Below, in pieces: positions 52,658 through 61,405 of a stretch of DNA of 64,000 bases. The DNA is taken from positions 224,414 to 288,413 of the forward strand of contig NZ_VSST01000042.1 of NCBI RefSeq assembly GCF_019402665.1, written 5' to 3'. Under the pieces are notes generated by a model, which had not been told where the DNA came from, did no database searches, and worked only from the letters and a program-made list of their open reading frames with translations. Position 1 is the stretch's first letter; the number at the start of each line of letters is the position of its first letter. The stretch comes from Bradyrhizobium canariense. Its GTDB lineage: Bacteria; Pseudomonadota; Alphaproteobacteria; Rhizobiales; Xanthobacteraceae. Both the position numbers and the translations under genes were made by a program.

Positions 52658-53373
52658 CTCTATCGTCCCGTCGCGATCACCCAATTCCCGTTCCCGGCTT
52701 GCAGGCACACTTTCGCATTCTCGCGGCTCATTTTGCCCGAGCTTTGCTCTAGCCTTAGCACCCTCTCGAAAGAAAGGGCGCAGGGAAGGCCGGGCGCCGG
52801 CTGGCACCCGTAGTCCCGTGTGCGAGCAAGACGCGCACGGGGTGGACGACAGGTGACGCCGGCAACCGGCCTTCCCTGCGCGAATGGTTTTACGGCTTAT
52901 GACGCGCTCTCCCCGGGGAGCGATGCACTATTGCCCCCGTCGCCTTGCGGATGGCTGATGTGCTGACCCGGTTGGGCAGAGCATCACCACAAGACTTGAC
53001 GCACAGACCCCGGGCGTCAGGACCACACGATTTTGCCGTCCGCGCACCTCCCCGCCCCTGTCCTCGATGCCTGGCGTGCGCTCGCCATCGAGACCGAACG
53101 AGGAGGCTGTCAGCGCCGTGTCGTACCGCGTGTGCAGCTGCTCACGGGAAAACCCGCCCTGCAGCCTGCCCAGCGCGTCGACGCAGTCGCGGCCACCGCC
53201 TCCCGGCCCACGTCTCGTGACGATCGCGAAACGCCCTTGTAGCAGGCTGGGATGCGCGCAAACTACGCCTTATCCGAACTTCTGTAAATACGAATATTAC
53301 TTCAGTGCGGGGTTGACAAGGTGTTTCGCGCGATGGCGCACCAGGTCTCGTGACGCACCTGTCGCCCGGCGTC
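52658..53373. repeat. long non-coding element with strong inverted repeats
   Basis: A 716-base stretch without a credible gene. A perfect 16-base inverted repeat (gcgcagggaaggccgg at 52779-52794, ccggccttccctgcgc at 52867-52882) encloses ggcgccggctggcacc and a further hairpin (cccgtgtgcg ... cgcacgggg). Then come a ctctccccggggag palindrome near 52907 and the segment cacgtctcgtgacgatcgcg near 53210. From memory this ordered arrangement is a dispersed intergenic element of Bradyrhizobium genomes; only one copy is in this window. Its function is unknown. Confidence 0.6.
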
Positions 53374-53937
53374 TCAAGCGACCGAACCGCCGCGCGGGTT
53401 GACGATCGTGTAGCCACGCAATGAACGCGCATGCATTCGCGTCGCGTGTCCGCCCGAGTTGGCGTCGTAAGCCAGCCAGGTATCCCCGCTTAGGTGTTGC
53501 TCGAGGACGAACACATGTCCGTGTCGGGCTGCGACCATTCCCGGTGCGGGTGATGTCCGCGGGAAGCGCAGCCAGTTCGACGCAAGATTCAATTCCGGCA
53601 CGATACGGCCGAACACGCGCAGAGCAGCCCCGCAGCCGCAGAAGGAGGAAGGGCAACCTGCGGGACGACTACCGACGATGCGACCGCCCGAGAGGCTCGC
53701 CGTCGCGGCGCCGCCTGCGTCGGCCGCTGTCAGTTGCGTCGCGCGATAGGATTGGAGTGAGGACCTGGGAGTTAGGAACGACCTGGAAGTCCTCTCACGG
53801 CGCGTTTGCGAATACGAGAAGTCGCAGGGCATCGTGACGTTGCATTCGGCTGCTTGATGAATGCGATAGGGCCGTGCTTCAGAAGCGACGAAACTAAAGG
53901 CAACGACGAGACACGCGGAAAGAACCGACTTGAACAT
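53374..53937 (-). CDS. secreted protein with CHAP/NlpC-like Cys-His pattern
   Basis: 187 residues from the ATG at 53937 (GGAG site); the upstream extension is rejected. A signal peptide spans about residues 1-22, ending Ala-Ser-Glu-Ala. A basic linker leads to a compact C-terminal domain: Cys-Pro-Ser-Ser-Phe-Cys-Gly-Cys-Gly-Ala-Ala, then Ala-Ala-Arg-His-Gly-His-Val-Phe-Val-Leu, and Leu-Ala-Tyr-Asp-Ala-Asn-Ser-Gly. Cys, His and Asp/Asn in this order and spacing resemble papain-fold peptidoglycan amidases (CHAP/NlpC). The function is inference from pattern only. Confidence 0.65.
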   Translation of the reverse strand: MFKSVLSACLVVAFSFVASEARPYRIHQAAECNVTMPCDFSYSQTRRERTSRSFLTPRSSLQSYRATQLTAADAGGAATASLSGGRIVGSRPAGCPSSFCGCGAALRVFGRIVPELNLASNWLRFPRTSPAPGMVAARHGHVFVLEQHLSGDTWLAYDANSGGHATRMHARSLRGYTIVNPRGGSVA

Positions 53938-54240
53938 TGCAGGGCTCCAAACTGAAGGTCCCTGCCCCTGCAAAGAAACCAATAACAGTTTGGCTGAAAT
54001 GGTCTCAAATAGCGGCTGAAAGTGGCTGCATTTGCGGGCCGATTTTGGCAATCATCACAGCCCAAGCGTAGCGGCGGAAATGTTTAACTCGCAGAGCCGA
54101 ATGCGTGTCTTCGCAACCGAGAGGCGACCGCGTTGCATTCGTGCGTCGCATTGTTGTACGCCGCGGCACGATGGCCGAGCGCACAATTGCAGAGGGGCGC
54201 CCGCAAGCCATAGCCCCGCCGTTGATTGTCGCGCGAATGG
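53938..54240. other. 303-base gap, no gene seen
   Basis: This is the upstream region of the secreted protein and the downstream region of the hybrid kinase. The overlapping plus-strand frames have no domain or clear ribosome site, and no terminator hairpin with a T-run was found. Confidence 0.4.
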
Positions 54241-55950
54241 TCAGCCCCGAGTCTTCGCTAAGGCAGATCCTGCGGTTGTCGCAAAGTCCAACTTTGCAGC
54301 GCTGAGCGCTGCGGCGAGCTCGTCGATGTGGTAGGGCTTCGACAGGATCCGGATGCCGGCCATTTCGGCGTCGTGAACCGCGGCTTCGGCGTATCCGCTC
54401 GTCAGCAGGACCGGGATGTCGCTTCGTCGTCTCTTGATCTCGGACGCGAGTTCGACACCGTTCATGCCGCCCGGCATCATGATATCGGAAAACACCAGAT
54501 CGACGGAGCGGCCGTCCGCTAGGGCACCGAGAGCCGCCGCGGCACTGGCCGCGCGCGTGACCTGGTAACCGAGCTGCGCAAGCATCTCGCTGACCAGCGC
54601 GGCGACCTCGTCGTCGTCTTCGACGAGAAGAACCCGGCCATGATTAGCCCTCTTGGGACGCGCCCTGTTCAGGTCGATGAGATGCCGTTCACCCGAGGGG
54701 ACATTCCTGGATCGCGGCAAATAGAGCTCAATGCTGGTGCCCTCGTCGACGATCGATTTTATTCGAACCATTCCGCGTGACTGCGTCGCAAATCCGTGGA
54801 CCTGAGCAAGCCCCAGGCCTGAGCCTTTACCGACGTCCTTGGTCGTGAAGAACGGTTCGAAGACCCGCGCCAGGATCTCGGGGCTCATTCCAACGCCCCT
54901 GTCGACCACGGACAGGCGAACGTAATCGCCCGCGATCTCGTTCTCGTTCAGGCCGGCCAGGTTCTCGCCACGGACGACGATCGTGCCACCGTTCGGCATC
55001 GCATCGCGGGCGTTGACGGCCAGGTTGAGAATGACCAGTTCGAGCTCTCCCGGATCGACCTCAACCGGCCAAAGCCCCTCCGGAAAATCGAACTCGACGT
55101 GAACGTCGCCTCTCAGGCTCCGATCGAGCAATTCGCGCATGCCGCCGATCTGCGCTGGGATGTCGACGGCCTCGGGCCGGAGCTTCTGCCGCCGTGAAAA
55201 AGCCAGAAGCTGCCTGGTCAGGCCGGCACCACGCTGCGCCGCCTGAACCATTCCTTCCAACAGACGACGCCGCCGATCAGGATCTGTCTGCCGGTCGAGC
55301 ATGTCCAATCCGCCGGAGATCACCATCAGCAGATTGTTGAAGTCGTGAGCTACTCCGCCGGTCAATTGTCCGATGGCCTCGATCTTCTGGGCCTGACGAA
55401 GGGTCTCCTCGACGCGGGCGCGCTCTTCCATTTCGGCCCGCAGATGCGTGTTGGCCTCCTCTAGCGCGCGCGTGCGCTCGACCACGAGCTTCTCGAGCTC
55501 CTGGGCCGTCCGCTCGCGCGCTTGCAGCAAGGTCCGAATTTCATACTGCCGCCGGCGGGCCCGCATTGCGGATTGAATTGCGCTCGTCAGCGTGATCGGC
55601 TGAACAGGGCGCTCGAGCAGCGACACGTTGCGGAGCGTCTCGACGATGCTGCGGCGCCAGGCAACCACCGCCGGCTGCTCGCGGTGGCTGGTGAGAATGA
55701 CAAAGGGCAGGTCGGACCAGGGTGGCTGCCGCTCGATCCAATGTGCCAGCGGCTGGGTATCCTTCCCGAACAAGCCCTCCTCGGCGAGAAGCACCGCGCC
55801 CACGCCCGCCGACATCTCGCTGACCAGTTCAGGCAGACCACGACAATTGATTGCCAGGAGATTCGAATTACGGAAAAGCTCGACCGATGCCGGTCCATCG
55901 CGGCCGATCGGAGCAAACACGAGGACGCAATGATCGCGGTCGGCGCTCAT
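54241..55950 (-). CDS. hybrid histidine kinase/response regulator with degenerate N-terminal receiver
   Basis: 569 residues. The N-terminal 130 residues have a receiver-like alternation but Ala-Val-Leu-Leu-Ala-Glu-Glu where the phospho-acceptor Asp should be. A coiled coil (130-190) links to the HisKA box Gly-Gly-Val-Ala-His-Asp-Phe-Asn-Asn with His202. The ATPase domain shows Asn-Ala-Arg-Asp-Ala-Met (N box) and Gly-Ser-Gly-Leu-Gly-Leu (G2). A C-terminal receiver (440-560) has an acidic pocket and Asp489 in Phe-Ser-Asp-Ile-Met-Met-Pro. It is cytoplasmic, with no membrane helix. Its start overlaps the KaiC-like stop by 4 bases. Confidence 0.92.
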   Translation of the reverse strand: MSADRDHCVLVFAPIGRDGPASVELFRNSNLLAINCRGLPELVSEMSAGVGAVLLAEEGLFGKDTQPLAHWIERQPPWSDLPFVILTSHREQPAVVAWRRSIVETLRNVSLLERPVQPITLTSAIQSAMRARRRQYEIRTLLQARERTAQELEKLVVERTRALEEANTHLRAEMEERARVEETLRQAQKIEAIGQLTGGVAHDFNNLLMVISGGLDMLDRQTDPDRRRRLLEGMVQAAQRGAGLTRQLLAFSRRQKLRPEAVDIPAQIGGMRELLDRSLRGDVHVEFDFPEGLWPVEVDPGELELVILNLAVNARDAMPNGGTIVVRGENLAGLNENEIAGDYVRLSVVDRGVGMSPEILARVFEPFFTTKDVGKGSGLGLAQVHGFATQSRGMVRIKSIVDEGTSIELYLPRSRNVPSGERHLIDLNRARPKRANHGRVLLVEDDDEVAALVSEMLAQLGYQVTRAASAAAALGALADGRSVDLVFSDIMMPGGMNGVELASEIKRRRSDIPVLLTSGYAEAAVHDAEMAGIRILSKPYHIDELAAALSAAKLDFATTAGSALAKTRG

Positions 55951-57461
55951 TCCGACAGCCCTTCCGGCATCTCCGTGCCCGAGTAACGTGGATTCCCGGA
56001 AAAGATGCCGCTGAACCCGCTCAGCGGAGGACCTACCGTGATGCCGGCACTGCCAAGACGAAACTCGCGGATGGAATTTTCATGATTGCCGCTGCGCTTC
56101 TTCACGACTGAGAGGGCACGCCGCACCGCTCCGCCGACTTCGAAATAGCGCAGCATGAGCACGGCATCGCTCAAATAGCTGATATCGAGAGCCGTCTCCA
56201 TCGGACCGACCAGCCCATGCTGAGCGAGGATCAGGACGGTCAGCACGCCTTTCTGTCCGAGGTAGCTCAGGAGCTCGTGCATCTGGAGGATGAGAAATCG
56301 CTCATCCGGCATTGCGTTGAGGTAGCCGTTCAGACTGTCAATGATAACAATTCGGGCGTTATCCTTTTCGACGCTGTTGCGCACATTGGCGGCGAATTCG
56401 CCGGGCGACATCTCGGCGGGATCGATTTGCTTAAATCGGATGAGTCCCGATTGCAGATGGCTTTCAAGGGGCAGGCCTAGCGTTCGAGCCCGGGCCTCCA
56501 CCGTACCGCGACCTTCATCGAAGGCAAAGAACACCGCATGCTCACCGCGATCTGCCGCTGCGATCGCATAGGTCAGCGCGAGAGAAGACTTGCCGACACC
56601 GGCGGCGCCCAAGAGCAGTGCACTGGTGCCGCGCTCGAGCCCTCCTCCCAGGAGCTGGTCAAGTTGCGCATTGCCGCTCGGCGTCAACTCACCGATAAAC
56701 GAGGTGTGATGTTCCGCTGCCACCAGACGGGGGAATATCCGCACCCCTCCCGCCTCGATTGTGAAATCGTGGAAGCCGCCGCGAAATCGAATGCCGCGCA
56801 TCTTGATCACGCGAAGCCGCCGGCGCTCTGCCCCATAATCAATGGCGAGCTGTTCGAGCATCACCACGCCATGCGCGATCGAATGGAGCTGCAGATCGTC
56901 TTGGGACGATGAGAGATCGTCGAGGAGGATGACCGTGCAATTGCGGTTGGTGAAAAAGTGCTTCAGGGCCAGAACCTGGCGCCGGTACCGCAGCGGGTTC
57001 TGCGCAAGGAGGCGCAGCTCTGACAGGCTGTCCAGCACCACGCGCGCGGGATTGATCCGTTCGACCTCCTTGAATATCAGGCCCGTGGTTTCGCTCAGCT
57101 CCATTTCGGCGGGGTGGAAGACGGTGAGCTCGCGCTCCGGATCGAGCGTCGTCTCCGGCGGCACCAGTTCGAAGATGTCGACGCCTTGCAGCGACCAGCC
57201 GTGCCGCTGTGCAACCAGCGTCAACTCACGCTTGGTTTCCGACAAGGAGATATAGAGCACGCGTTCACCGCAGCGGGCGCCCTCGAGAAGGAATTGCAGC
57301 GCCATTGTGGTCTTGCCCGAGCCGGGCCGGCCCTCGTAGAGGTACATGCGATTGGGATCGAGCCCGCCGTAGAGGATATCGTCGAGACCGTCACTGCCGG
57401 TCGAAATCCTGGGCAACTCTCCGGGCTCGCTGGTTTGCGCCCGGCTCGATGAATTGATCAT
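55947..57461 (-). CDS. KaiC-like double RecA-fold ATPase
   Basis: 504 residues, two tandem KaiC domains. Walker A motifs are Gly-Arg-Pro-Gly-Ser-Gly-Lys-Thr-Thr (44-52) and Gly-Ala-Ala-Gly-Val-Gly-Lys-Ser-Ser (285-293). Catalytic acidic positions are Glu75 in the first domain and Asp315-Glu316 in the second. The phosphorylation loop of the second domain aligns as Thr423, Ser428, Tyr429 with cyanobacterial Thr426, Ser431, Thr432. No KaiA or KaiB is adjacent. Instead a hybrid histidine kinase is translationally coupled (ATGA). It probably serves as an ATP-driven signalling switch rather than a full clock. Confidence 0.92.
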   Translation of the reverse strand: MINSSSRAQTSEPGELPRISTGSDGLDDILYGGLDPNRMYLYEGRPGSGKTTMALQFLLEGARCGERVLYISLSETKRELTLVAQRHGWSLQGVDIFELVPPETTLDPERELTVFHPAEMELSETTGLIFKEVERINPARVVLDSLSELRLLAQNPLRYRRQVLALKHFFTNRNCTVILLDDLSSSQDDLQLHSIAHGVVMLEQLAIDYGAERRRLRVIKMRGIRFRGGFHDFTIEAGGVRIFPRLVAAEHHTSFIGELTPSGNAQLDQLLGGGLERGTSALLLGAAGVGKSSLALTYAIAAADRGEHAVFFAFDEGRGTVEARARTLGLPLESHLQSGLIRFKQIDPAEMSPGEFAANVRNSVEKDNARIVIIDSLNGYLNAMPDERFLILQMHELLSYLGQKGVLTVLILAQHGLVGPMETALDISYLSDAVLMLRYFEVGGAVRRALSVVKKRSGNHENSIREFRLGSAGITVGPPLSGFSGIFSGNPRYSGTEMPEGLSE

Positions 57462-57725
57462 TGAACCCCCGTGAAGCTCCGTCGCCGAAAATGCGCTCCG
57501 GCCCCGAGATGGGACGCGCGATCAGCGGCCCTGTCTCAGCCGTAAGGCGAAATCTGGCAAAGAACGCCCAAGCCGGGTTCCAAGTTCCGCCTCCCGGGCG
57601 CATGTCCGCCAGACTGTCGGCCGCGGAACCGTTCTCGCCCACCATTTCAGCTATTGCGGTCCGACTAGCGGTCCTGGAGGGTCAGCATCGACAAGGCAGT
57701 CGCCGGCGCGAAAAGCCATGCCAGC

Positions 57726-59423
57726 TCACTGGATGATCGCGGCTGCGATCTTCTCCGCCGACATCAGGACCGGAAAATTGGTGTTGGCGCACGGCACCAC
57801 CGGGAAGATCGAGGCATCGACGACGCGCAGGCCCTGCACGCCTTTGACGCGCCCCTCTGGATCGACCACCGCCATCGGATCGTCAACCCGGCCCATGCGG
57901 CACGAGCAGGAGGCGTGCCACACGCCGATGGTCGCCTTGCGCACGAAGGCTTCCAGCGCCTCGTCGTCGTTGACGACGTCGTCGAAGGTGAAGCCCTCGA
58001 CCACGAAATTGTCGATCATGTAGTGGCGCAGCACTGCCGGTCCGTCCATCAGGGCCGCGGCGATCCTGGTGAGAATCCTGTTTTTGGTGTTGACCACGCC
58101 GATCTTGCGCACGCGGTCGGTATAGGAGGCCGGGAACGGCTTGTCCGTCACGGCCCTGACAACGTCGCTCATCTGCACGGCCGCCATCTTGCGGAAACCG
58201 CTCATCAGCCGATCGAGGTCGCGCCGGTCGGACAACAGGTTGAACTCGACGATCGGCTCGACGACCGGATCGCGCGAGGCAAGCTTGACCTGTCCGGTCT
58301 CGGAATAGGTCTTGTTGACGAATGTCAGCAGCGATCCGATCTGCTCACCGACCGCGTGCCAGGCCGATTTGCTGAGCAGGACGACGAACATGTCGCCTTT
58401 CGGTACGCCTTCGAGCCCGGACGAGTAACGCAGGCCAAGCTGCATGTGTCGCCTGGTGTGCTCGTTCATCCGCGCGCCGCGGCGGACAAAGGACGACAGC
58501 GAGATCGAGGGATGATCCATCAGGCGCTGGCCGACGCCCTGCAGCCCCATTAGCACGGGAATGCCCATATCCTTGAGGTGACCGACCGGGCCGATGCCGG
58601 CGCGCAACAGATGCGCCGGTGAATGGATGGCGCCACTGGAGAGAATGATCTCGCGGGCGCGGAATTCCTGCTCTCGTCCGTCGACCACAGCCTTCACGCC
58701 GACGCATTGCGTGCCTTCGAACAGCAATTCCCTGACTTGCGTGTTGGTGGAGATCGTGAGGTTGGCGCGCTTGCGCGTGTCGCGATCGAGATAGCCCATG
58801 GCAGCCGAGACGCGTTGCTCGGCCTGGTTCGAGTGCGTCACCGGGAAAAACCCGTCGACGAATTCGCCATTCTGGTCGGGCAGGAACTGATGTCCGGCCT
58901 GCTGGAAGGCTTGCGCAAACGCCTGCGAATGCCGCGTCCAGTGCTCCCTGGGGATTCGGCGGACCGGGATCCGGCCGTCCTTTCCGTGGTAGGGACCGTC
59001 GAAATCGAGGTCGCGCTCGACCTTCTTGAAGAAGGGCAGCACATCGTTCCAGCTCCACCCCGCAGCGCCGCGCGCGTCCCATTCGTCGTAGTCGGTCGGC
59101 GCGCCGCGGTTGGCCATCTGGCCGTTGATCGAGGAGCCGCCGCCAAGCACGCGTGCCTGCTCGTATTTGCGTAAGGGCGGACGTCCTTCGTTCGGATTGT
59201 TGTGGCTGACGATCTGGGTCGTGACCTTGAGCTCGGTCCAGTGGAAGCGCGGATCGAAATAGGCCGTCCCCGGATAGCTGTCCCTGATCTCGGCCGGCTC
59301 GTCTCCGGGCGGTGTGTCCTGTCCCGCCTCGCAGAGCAGGACCTTGTTGGCGCTCCTCGCCGAGAGCCGGTGGGCCAGCACGGACCCCGCCGAGCCGCCG
59401 CCCACGATAATGAAGTCGTACAC
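57726..59423 (-). CDS. GMC-family flavin oxidoreductase
   Basis: 565 residues, GTG start at 59423. The FAD motif is Val-Gly-Gly-Gly-Ser-Ala-Gly-Ser at 7-14, then Cys-Glu-Ala-Gly. Signature 1 is Leu-Gly-Gly-Gly-Ser-Ser-Ile-Asn-Gly, and signature 2 contains Ser-Ser-Gly-Ala-Ile-His-Ser-Pro. The C-terminal catalytic region is Trp-His-Ala-Ser-Cys-Ser-Cys-Arg-Met-Gly, followed by Asn-Thr-Asn-Phe-Pro. The replacement of the usual Pro-Val/Leu-Gly-Thr by Ala-Ser-Cys-Ser is a subgroup trait. The substrate alcohol is unknown, and the protein is clearly distinct from the GMC enzyme at 3650. Confidence 0.92.
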   Translation of the reverse strand: MYDFIIVGGGSAGSVLAHRLSARSANKVLLCEAGQDTPPGDEPAEIRDSYPGTAYFDPRFHWTELKVTTQIVSHNNPNEGRPPLRKYEQARVLGGGSSINGQMANRGAPTDYDEWDARGAAGWSWNDVLPFFKKVERDLDFDGPYHGKDGRIPVRRIPREHWTRHSQAFAQAFQQAGHQFLPDQNGEFVDGFFPVTHSNQAEQRVSAAMGYLDRDTRKRANLTISTNTQVRELLFEGTQCVGVKAVVDGREQEFRAREIILSSGAIHSPAHLLRAGIGPVGHLKDMGIPVLMGLQGVGQRLMDHPSISLSSFVRRGARMNEHTRRHMQLGLRYSSGLEGVPKGDMFVVLLSKSAWHAVGEQIGSLLTFVNKTYSETGQVKLASRDPVVEPIVEFNLLSDRRDLDRLMSGFRKMAAVQMSDVVRAVTDKPFPASYTDRVRKIGVVNTKNRILTRIAAALMDGPAVLRHYMIDNFVVEGFTFDDVVNDDEALEAFVRKATIGVWHASCSCRMGRVDDPMAVVDPEGRVKGVQGLRVVDASIFPVVPCANTNFPVLMSAEKIAAAIIQ

Positions 59424-59598
59424 GATTGGCGCTTCCCTTGTTCTTGCCCGGGAAGCGTAGCGCGTTATTGTTTTGAGGTCACGTCATCGCTGCCACGGCA
59501 AAGCGCGAGCACAGATGCCGGCGACACCGAAGGCACCGCCCGGCGGCAGGCATCCGCCGTCCGGTCAGCAGGTGACGAGGGGGCGAACCCAGGGCGCT

Positions 59599-59718
59599 TT
59601 ACGGCTTCCTCACGAAGCCCGCGCGCAACCGCTCGGCAAACCAGACTACAAAAATTGCAGCGAACGACAGACAGAAAAATATAGCCGTCCAAAGCAGCGC
59701 GTTACCCGCATTTGTCAT
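59599..59718 (-). CDS. small membrane protein (39 aa)
   Basis: The ATG at 59718 is preceded by GGGAGAG at ideal distance. The 39-residue product is one hydrophobic helix (about residues 8-28, rich in Leu, Ile, Phe, Val) followed by a basic tail Arg-Leu-Arg-Ala-Gly-Phe-Val-Arg-Lys-Pro, as expected for a single-pass inner-membrane protein with the C-terminus inside. No family is recognised. It is easily missed because of its size. Confidence 0.55.
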   Translation of the reverse strand: MTNAGNALLWTAIFFCLSFAAIFVVWFAERLRAGFVRKP

Positions 59719-59845
59719 GACGTCTCTCCCTCGTTCCAAACGAGACGCTTGCAGACAATGGGACGCGTGGCGTTGCGCTAGATCAATTTTGCCCAAATGC
59801 AATTGGGCTGAGGTCGGCATCCGCGGCTCGCAGGGGCCGCTGAAG

Positions 59846-61405
59846 CTACGGCCTGATCGAAAAATTCCCCGGCGGCCCTGGCTTTCGCAATGGCTCCGCC
59901 AGCCGCGCGAACTCGCACAGCAGCGACCGCGTCTTCCTGGGATCGATGATCTCTTCGACCCAGAATTTTTCGGCGGAGCGGAACGGCGAGCGCAGCTTGT
60001 TAAGGCGGTCCTCGATCTCTTTCAGTTTCTCCGCCTTGTCTTCGGCCGCGTCGATGTCCGCGCGGTAGGCGGCTTCGATGCCGCCTTCCAGTGGGAGCGA
60101 GCCCCAATAGGCCGACGGCCAGGCGTAGCGGATCGAGAAGCGGTCGGCCGGCTGATGCACCACGCCGGCGACGCCGAAGGCATTGCGCAGGATCACCGTG
60201 CACCAGGGCACCGTGGTCTGGTTGACCGCGGCCATGGCGCGAACGCCATGGCGGATGGTGGCCGCCTTCTCCGCATCGAGCCCGATCATGAAGCCGGGGC
60301 AGTCCATGAGATAGACGATCGGCAAATGGAAGGTCTCGGCGAAGTCGACCCAGCGGACCACCTTCTGGCAGGCGTCCGCCGTCCAGGAGCCGCCATAGTG
60401 AAAGCTGTCACTGGCAAGCACCATCACCGCCCTGCCCTCGAGCCGCGCGAGACCGACAATGATCGGCTTGCCGAAATTCTTGCCGACCTCGAAAAACGAG
60501 CCCTTGTCCACGACTTGTTCGACGATCGGCCGTATCTTGTAGACCTGCTTGCGATTACGCGGCACTGCGCTCATCAGCGCCTCTTCGGTGCGCTCCGGAT
60601 TGTCGGTGCAGGGCAAGGTCGGCGGCAGCCCGTCAACCGACGACGGCAGATAAGATAGGAATCGCCGCGCGCAGGCAAAGGCCTCCTCCTCGGTGTCGAC
60701 GGCATGATCGACCGCGCCGGCGCGGGTCTGGATGTCGGCGCCGCCGAGCTCTTCCTTCGAGAGGTCCTGCCCCAGCGCCTTCACCACCGGCGGGCCTGCG
60801 ACGAACATCGCGGACTTCCGGGTCATGATGGAATAGTGGCTGGCGGCAAGACGCGCGGCACCGAGCCCTGCGACCGAGCCGAGGCCGAGCGCGACCACGG
60901 GCACGCGCGACAAATTCTCCGTTGTGAAGCGATACCAGCGTGTGCCGCCGATGCCACCCGGCAAGTTCGCCGCGCCCTTGGTCTCGATGGTCTTGACCGA
61001 GCCGCCGCCGCCGGAGCCTTCGATGATGCGGACGATGGGCAGGCGGAGATCATGCGCCATCTCCTCCGCCATCAGCGGTTTTGCGGAGATGGACGCATCC
61101 GCCGAGCCGCCGCGCACGGTGAAATCGTCGCCGACCACGACGACGGTGCGGCCCTCGACGCGCGCGCGGCCGAACACGCAGTTCGCTGGCGTCAATTTCT
61201 GCAACTCGCCACTGGAATCGTATTCGCCGACGCCGGAGACGGCGCCGATCTCGTGAAAGCTGCCTTTGTCGGTCAGTCTGTCGATACGTTCCCGAACAGT
61301 CAGTCGGCCCTGGTCATGCTGACGCTTGACCTTGTCAACGCCGCCCATCTCCCGCGCGAAGGCTTCGCGCCGGGCGAGCTCGTCGAGTTCCGGCTTCCAG
61401 TTCAT
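59846..61405 (-). CDS. acyl-CoA carboxylase, carboxyltransferase (beta) subunit
   Basis: 519 residues, ATG after GAGGGAG. Both crotonase-like carboxyltransferase halves are present: the N-terminal half with Gly-Ser-Gly-Gly-Gly-Gly-Ser (acyl-CoA side), and the C-terminal half with Cys-Pro-Gly-Phe-Met-Ile-Gly and Phe-Gly-Val-Ala-Gly. The length matches propionyl- or methylcrotonyl-CoA carboxylase beta chains. It transfers carboxyl from biotin to an acyl-CoA. No biotin carboxylase gene is in the window; a separate biotin carrier is encoded on the other strand at 62404. Its first 71 bases overlap the IclR gene. Confidence 0.92.
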   Translation of the reverse strand: MNWKPELDELARREAFAREMGGVDKVKRQHDQGRLTVRERIDRLTDKGSFHEIGAVSGVGEYDSSGELQKLTPANCVFGRARVEGRTVVVVGDDFTVRGGSADASISAKPLMAEEMAHDLRLPIVRIIEGSGGGGSVKTIETKGAANLPGGIGGTRWYRFTTENLSRVPVVALGLGSVAGLGAARLAASHYSIMTRKSAMFVAGPPVVKALGQDLSKEELGGADIQTRAGAVDHAVDTEEEAFACARRFLSYLPSSVDGLPPTLPCTDNPERTEEALMSAVPRNRKQVYKIRPIVEQVVDKGSFFEVGKNFGKPIIVGLARLEGRAVMVLASDSFHYGGSWTADACQKVVRWVDFAETFHLPIVYLMDCPGFMIGLDAEKAATIRHGVRAMAAVNQTTVPWCTVILRNAFGVAGVVHQPADRFSIRYAWPSAYWGSLPLEGGIEAAYRADIDAAEDKAEKLKEIEDRLNKLRSPFRSAEKFWVEEIIDPRKTRSLLCEFARLAEPLRKPGPPGNFSIRP

